A DNA stretch of 64,000 nt from Nageia nagi. Its lineage: Eukaryota; Pinophyta. Made by a program: the position numbers and the translations under genes. A model generated the notes under the pieces. The model was not told the origin of the DNA and made no database searches. It was given only the letters and a program-made list of their open reading frames with translations. Each line of letters begins with the position of its first letter. Position 1 is the stretch's first letter. The DNA lies in contig JBITNC010000001.1 of the NCBI GenBank assembly GCA_050084985.1, forward strand, positions 49,786,001 through 49,850,000. The letters run 5' to 3'. Shown one piece after another: positions 59,231 to 64,000 of this stretch.

Positions 59231-60490
59231 AATTGGTTCTTAGGACATATTTGGTTAATCCCAAACCACTACTAGGAGTGTATGAGATAAGTGTCTCATA
59301 CATACCTAGTTAACTATGCCACCATATGCCCCCATACATATGCCACAATCCACCTCATGGATGCCACATTCCAACACATGCCTTCAACTTGGAGTCTTAT
59401 GCTAACTCACCTAGTTTGATTGAAATAAAACTAGGTGATACATCCTAGTTATTATATTATTGAAATAACTAATATATTATCCTATATATGAATAATAAAT
59501 AACCTATGTTATTTATAATATTAGTTTTCTAATGTATTTATATATATCAAAGTATTTGTATTATATATACCATATAATATAAATACATGATATTAATATA
59601 TTTATATACTAAGGTTTTATATTATATATATCATATAATAATATACAATATATAATTATTTTCTTTTTTAATTAACTAGATGTACCAGAAATCTATTACA
59701 ATAATGTTCACTTATTAGTAGGTAAATTAATACATTTATAACACTAGTTGGATTATTTATTCCAACAAATTGCAAATAAAACATGATTAAATCATTACTA
59801 TAAATTTGTATCATTATGTGTAACATCATATCTCATCCTAAGGTGAAATATCCTTCATCAATGTATCATAGTATCATACAATCATATATATCATAGATCA
59901 CCATATAAATCATATATAGCATCCAAAAATGCATCCTCATAACCTTCACCTATGGGATCACCTCCACCCTCCTGAGTTAGAATTCCACTCTCTTGAGATA
60001 TTCTAGCTCATGATGGTCATGCCTATGATATATTCATCTAAGATGTTGTTGGTTATGCTACCTTATATAGTTGAAAAACTAATAGATCTTCCATATTATC
60101 TAATAAGCTCCTAAACCTAATTGTTATGATATACAATGAGACTCAAATGAAGGTATTACTTTCCTAGGAGCATGTCAATAAAGTTGACCTTAATATTAAG
60201 ATGCATGTTAAAAATTTTGTTATAAATATTGATCATGAATATCTACTATGGCCCTCAAATTAACAACTGGGGTCTTCAAATATATAAACTCCAAATATAT
60301 AAGTCTAACATATATAATTTGATTTGCATAAAGTTTTTTAATTTATTGAATTATCAAATGACATGGATTTAGCTACAAATATATAAACTCCAAATAGTAT
60401 GTTTGACAATAGTGATACATCCACAAGGTATCCTTTCATAAATGTATTTTATTTTTAATTTTTAAATATCATGATTATTTTCTTACTTTA
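59231..60490. other. AT-rich stretch with two perfect hairpins
   Basis: No gene. TGTATGAGA and TCTCATACA (59279-59302) form a 9-bp stem with a 6-base loop. CACCTAGTTT and AAACTAGGTG (59408-59437) form a 10-bp stem with a 10-base loop. 59450-59660 is nearly pure A/T with TATATAT runs. Confidence 0.6.
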
Positions 60491-60502
60491 TTTGAAGTCA
60501 AG

Positions 60503-60672
60503 CCATGTTGAAACATTTGACATGGAATGAGCCATGTTGAAACATTTGACATGGCTTGAGCATATCAAAATATTTGATAGGGATTGAGTCATGTATAAAC
60601 ATTCAACAAAAATAAATTCATGTTGAAACATTTAACATGGATCGAGCCATGTCAAAACATTCAACATGGGTA
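60503..60672. repeat. 29-bp palindromic minisatellite
   Basis: About six copies of CCATGTTGAAACATTTGACA plus TGGAATGAG, starting near 60503, 60532, 60561, 60590, 60618 and 60647. Each unit has inverted halves CCATGTT and (G/A)ACATGG around AAACATTT, so every unit can form a hairpin. The third and fourth copies are the most worn. Confidence 0.9.
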
Positions 60673-62097
60673 GAGCTCTTTCATGTGGAAATTTCTTACA
60701 TAAATTTATATGATCTTTTTTTAAAAATTCAATATTCCTTAAGAAAATTATAAGGAAACCAATTCTATTTTTCAAAAGCTTCCCCTTGGAACCTCATAAG
60801 GGGTATATCACCCCCTTGACCCTTGTTATTATCAAGTTTAAATAAAAATTATAGCATTGGTGAACTACTTACAATTGAATTACAAAATTAAGTTCTACTC
60901 CTTTTATATAAATGAAGTATATATATACTTATTGAATATTGTTTCTTCTTGAAATATGCTTGATTATTAATGATAATTAATGCTTTTGTAGGATAAGTAT
61001 ATTAGCATTTTAGATGTAATAAGCTTATCAAAATATAATTTTTACATTATTGCATAAAAAATTCAATTTGATTAAGTCATTTTTTGGATATCATCATCAA
61101 TTTACAAATTTTCATGATTTTTATAAATATATATACATTTTTTATAAATTTTCATGTTTGCTAAAAATATAGCCAACAAAACTAGCAATGTTTTTTCAAA
61201 TATAGCCAATTTGCTATATCGCAAGTTTCCATATAGCCACAATTTTATATAATAGTTTATCGAGTGGCCTCTTAAATTTTACCATGGATGGTAGTTTCTA
61301 TCTCCTCTAAAATATATTTCTCCTCTCATATATTTGATATCTATACCTCTTTTAACCTTCAATATCCATACTCATATCTCTCCTCCCATCTCCATATCCT
61401 TTTCATCTACTGTGCTAGATAGCCTTGGTTCTACCTCACATATCTCTCTAAATCTTGTATATCATGATGAACCTACACCATCATCCATCATCCTCATTAC
61501 ACTCCTCATAAGACTCTCAAATCCTCATAACTCTATCATTGTTGATACTTTGTTATAGTCCCTATATCATCTTGATTCAAAATAATTATAACCACATCAA
61601 CATTCTTTTTAAGATCAACATAATCTACCATCAATCTCCCATCCAATTAATGTCAATTATATATAATTGGTGTAGGAGGAACTTTATTCATCAAAATAAA
61701 CTTATATTGTTGAAAATACTTTAAATATGAGCACTCCACATCCCTAAACCTCTATGTTACCAAGAAATTATCCCTTCTCATCCTACATAGTTTTCATGTC
61801 CTCTTTGTCCATGCAAGGACCCACCTCCCTTTATAGGGGCTCAAAATTATATATTAGGCACTTAAAATCACTTACATACATATAAAAAGAGTGTTATCCC
61901 TCATTCTCTCTTCCATCATAAGATTGATATCATCATAGGTAATAAGGCTTATCAAATAATGGCAATTGGTCCTAAGTATGAATATCATATGGCAAGTGTT
62001 AGTTTGATTTTCTTATGACTACAAGCTCCCACTTGCACATTTGCACTAGGAGAAACATACTCAATCCTCTCTTACCCATTTCATTACACTTAAATAA
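60673..62097. other. unassigned AT-rich stretch
   Basis: The minus strand from about 61560 down to 61330 has an open-looking reading (pieces such as VEPRLSSTVDEKDMEMGGEI), but I know no family for it. The plus-strand ORFs here are its shadows. Nothing else recognised. Confidence 0.3.
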
Positions 62098-62150
<53 letters not shown>

Positions 62151-62154
62151 TATA
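62098..62154. repeat. (TA)n microsatellite
   Basis: About 55 bp of alternating T and A with one break (ATAATATATA). Simple sequence repeat; length is likely variable and assembly here may be imprecise. Confidence 0.95.
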
Positions 62155-64000
62155 GTTATCTCCATCCACTACATCCATTGAGATATCCTTGCATATTTAT
62201 AGGAACCTAACTCTTGATAACTTAAGTAATATGAATCTCACTATGAGAAGCAACTTATAGGTCATTATTAGTTGTAACATTTGATCTCTTGATACCATAT
62301 GTAATATAAACCCTTCCTTCTCCATGTACAAAAATCTTCAATCCCCATAGAAGATCTTACTCATGATCTCATCCCTCTTGCTTTGATCACTCTCTACCTC
62401 TATCCATTTATCCTCAATTAGAATATGATATAATCATAGATATCCTCTAAGGTGATTATCATTGTTCCTATTAGTAAATTGAATGTGTTGATGCAAGAGT
62501 CTTATCTCTCCACTAACATCATCATAATGACACATATACTTACACCCTCATAATCTAATCGATGTAACCAATCCCACTGTATGTAGAAAATCTCAATCTA
62601 TATTTATGAATAACTTTCATCTCAAAGAGGAGAGGCACAAACTTGTGCTTCAACTTCACTCACCTTTATAAGTGAACTATTAGACACATCTTATCCTTTT
62701 ATCCTTCAAAAAACATCAACAATGCCCTTCCCCACATTGAAAAGGAAATCTTGGCCAACCAATTGTTGACCAACTTTTTATAGTTTATATAAACCATATA
62801 TTCATAATCTATGGTCTAAATACATTTTATATATTATATGAAATTCATGGTTCATATATTTGTATGGCTTATGCAAACTATACAGCCAAAATTGATGGTT
62901 TACCTAGTGATTCTATATTGTACAAGATGTATATTTTATATATACCTACAAAAAAAAGAATAAATAAAAAAATATAAAATATAAAAGAAATTAAAATAAA
63001 ATATATACATTTAATTATTATTTCTAACTAGCCTAATTATCATCTTTCTTCCATGTTTCTCTAATTTTATTCCATCTATTAAAATTATAAAGTGGGTGTA
63101 GTACACTAGCCTATCCTTCACTCCCTCCCTCATCTCTATAGTGACATCTTGATCTTATATTTCATTTTTACTAACTCAATATCTAACTCTTATTTTTTAC
63201 TTTCACTTTTTCATCCAAAGAACATTTTCACTAAATGTGATGGTGAAAATGATATGTTAAGTTCACTTATGTAGTCTTGTGCTTATGATCAATATGGAGC
63301 CATACAACCAACCCTTAAACCCTAACCATCTTATTGATCCACTAAACCCTAATTGTTTGATTGATCATTACACCATTTTGCTCATCTCCTTCACAATTTT
63401 TATTTCCTCCTTTCATATTTTTTTACCCCATATTTCATTCTTCTCTTTCTTATTTTTTCTTTTGTTGACTTTGTAACTAGCCTCAATTTAATCATAGCAA
63501 CTTGAGGCTACATAACCTCACATGTTAGTTCACTATATAAATTGAATATGCTTAATCAATGCAATATGTAAAAATAATTGAAATTTCTTACATCTTTGAT
63601 CAATTAATTTCTCACCATTTCTCAAAATAGAACCATATCAATTTTTTAATTTTTCACCTTAATCATATGCACTAAAGATAGTGGATATTCCATGTATATA
63701 ATTATTTTTGTACCATATATTATCCTTGCAAACATGGTACAAAAGGGGTAAATGTACACACCTAAAAATCTTATTTTGATTCCTAATCACTATAATTAGT
63801 ATCAAATACTTTTGATCAACGCCCTAATTATTTAGTTCCTCATTAACATTAATTATATTAATTCAATTGCTAATGTAATTAATTAAAAAATCCCCATTTT
63901 TGGGTTCCTAAGGGGACAACACATTGGTTAATGCTTTGATTGATCTCTAGGAGGTCCTAGCTAGGTTCAAATTTCACTAGTTATGTCATATGATAATATT
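62155..64000. other. unassigned AT-rich stretch
   Basis: Minus-strand readings between 62540 and 62160 are unusually long if single stops are ignored (for example IEDKWIEVESDQSKRDEIMS then MEKEGFILHMVSRDQMLQLI), suggesting an old coding remnant of unknown family. The stretch from 62800 to 64000 shows no gene. A plus ORF at 63279-63476 is low-complexity. Confidence 0.3.

Noticed and set aside
1-64000. tRNA, rRNA or organellar genes
   Set aside because: No conserved tRNA arms, rRNA core words or plastid/mitochondrial genes were recognised; tRNA-like words are only retrotransposon primer-binding sites.

Overview
This is non-coding, repeat-dense nuclear DNA of a seed plant. Evidence: plant-type LTR retrotransposons (Ty1/copia and Ty3/gypsy), a CACTA DNA transposon, a LINE remnant, a Helitron-type Rep/helicase, plant-like degenerate telomere repeats and a decayed pentatricopeptide-repeat (PPR) gene. 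Strong AT bias, long decayed elements and the style of the PPR motifs suggest a large-genome gymnosperm (conifer-like); that is inference. I see no intact cellular gene.

Layout. 1-0.42 kb: 5' end of a minus-strand copia element (gag, primer-binding site, LTR tail). 0.42-4.8 kb: nothing recognisable. 4.82-5.33 kb: interstitial telomere-like block. 5,997-12,828: a complete but coding-decayed LTR element with perfect TTATT target duplications, 1.6-kb LTRs and a repetitive leader. 14.4-19.07 kb: CACTA transposon remnant (TNP2-type transposase, DUF4216-like tail, subterminal repeats, right terminus). 19.1-19.75 kb: LINE 3' end. 20,456-28,716: Tat-lineage gypsy element carrying gag, PR, RT, RNase H, a second RNase H and IN, all decayed. 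31.5-33.07 and 52.28-52.8 kb: two halves of one PPR pseudogene.

The core of the window is a four-level nest whose boundaries can be read to the base. A copia element (33,069-52,275, TSD TCTTG) sits in the PPR pseudogene. A gypsy element (34,541-46,403, TSD GTAGC) sits in that copia. A 2,506-bp solo LTR (37,971-40,476, TSD AAGTG) sits in the gypsy protease gene. The gypsy lacks RT, RNase H and the integrase core. It keeps gag, protease and a single-frame extra ORF of about 1,100 codons downstream of pol (41,727-45,044) that I cannot assign to a known family.

The solo LTR holds two striking structures. One is an array of twelve short hairpins that share one loop (TTGGTG or near) but have different, still complementary stems. 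The other is a 122-bp-period module with TGACGTCA-type palindromes, also present in the LTRs of the unrelated gypsy host.

52.8-64 kb: a minus-strand Helitron Rep/PIF1-helicase pseudogene (54.0-57.6 kb), then AT-rich DNA with hairpins, a 29-bp palindromic minisatellite and a TA microsatellite. Coordinates of LTRs and TSDs were read directly by comparing the two copies; domain limits in decayed ORFs are approximate.
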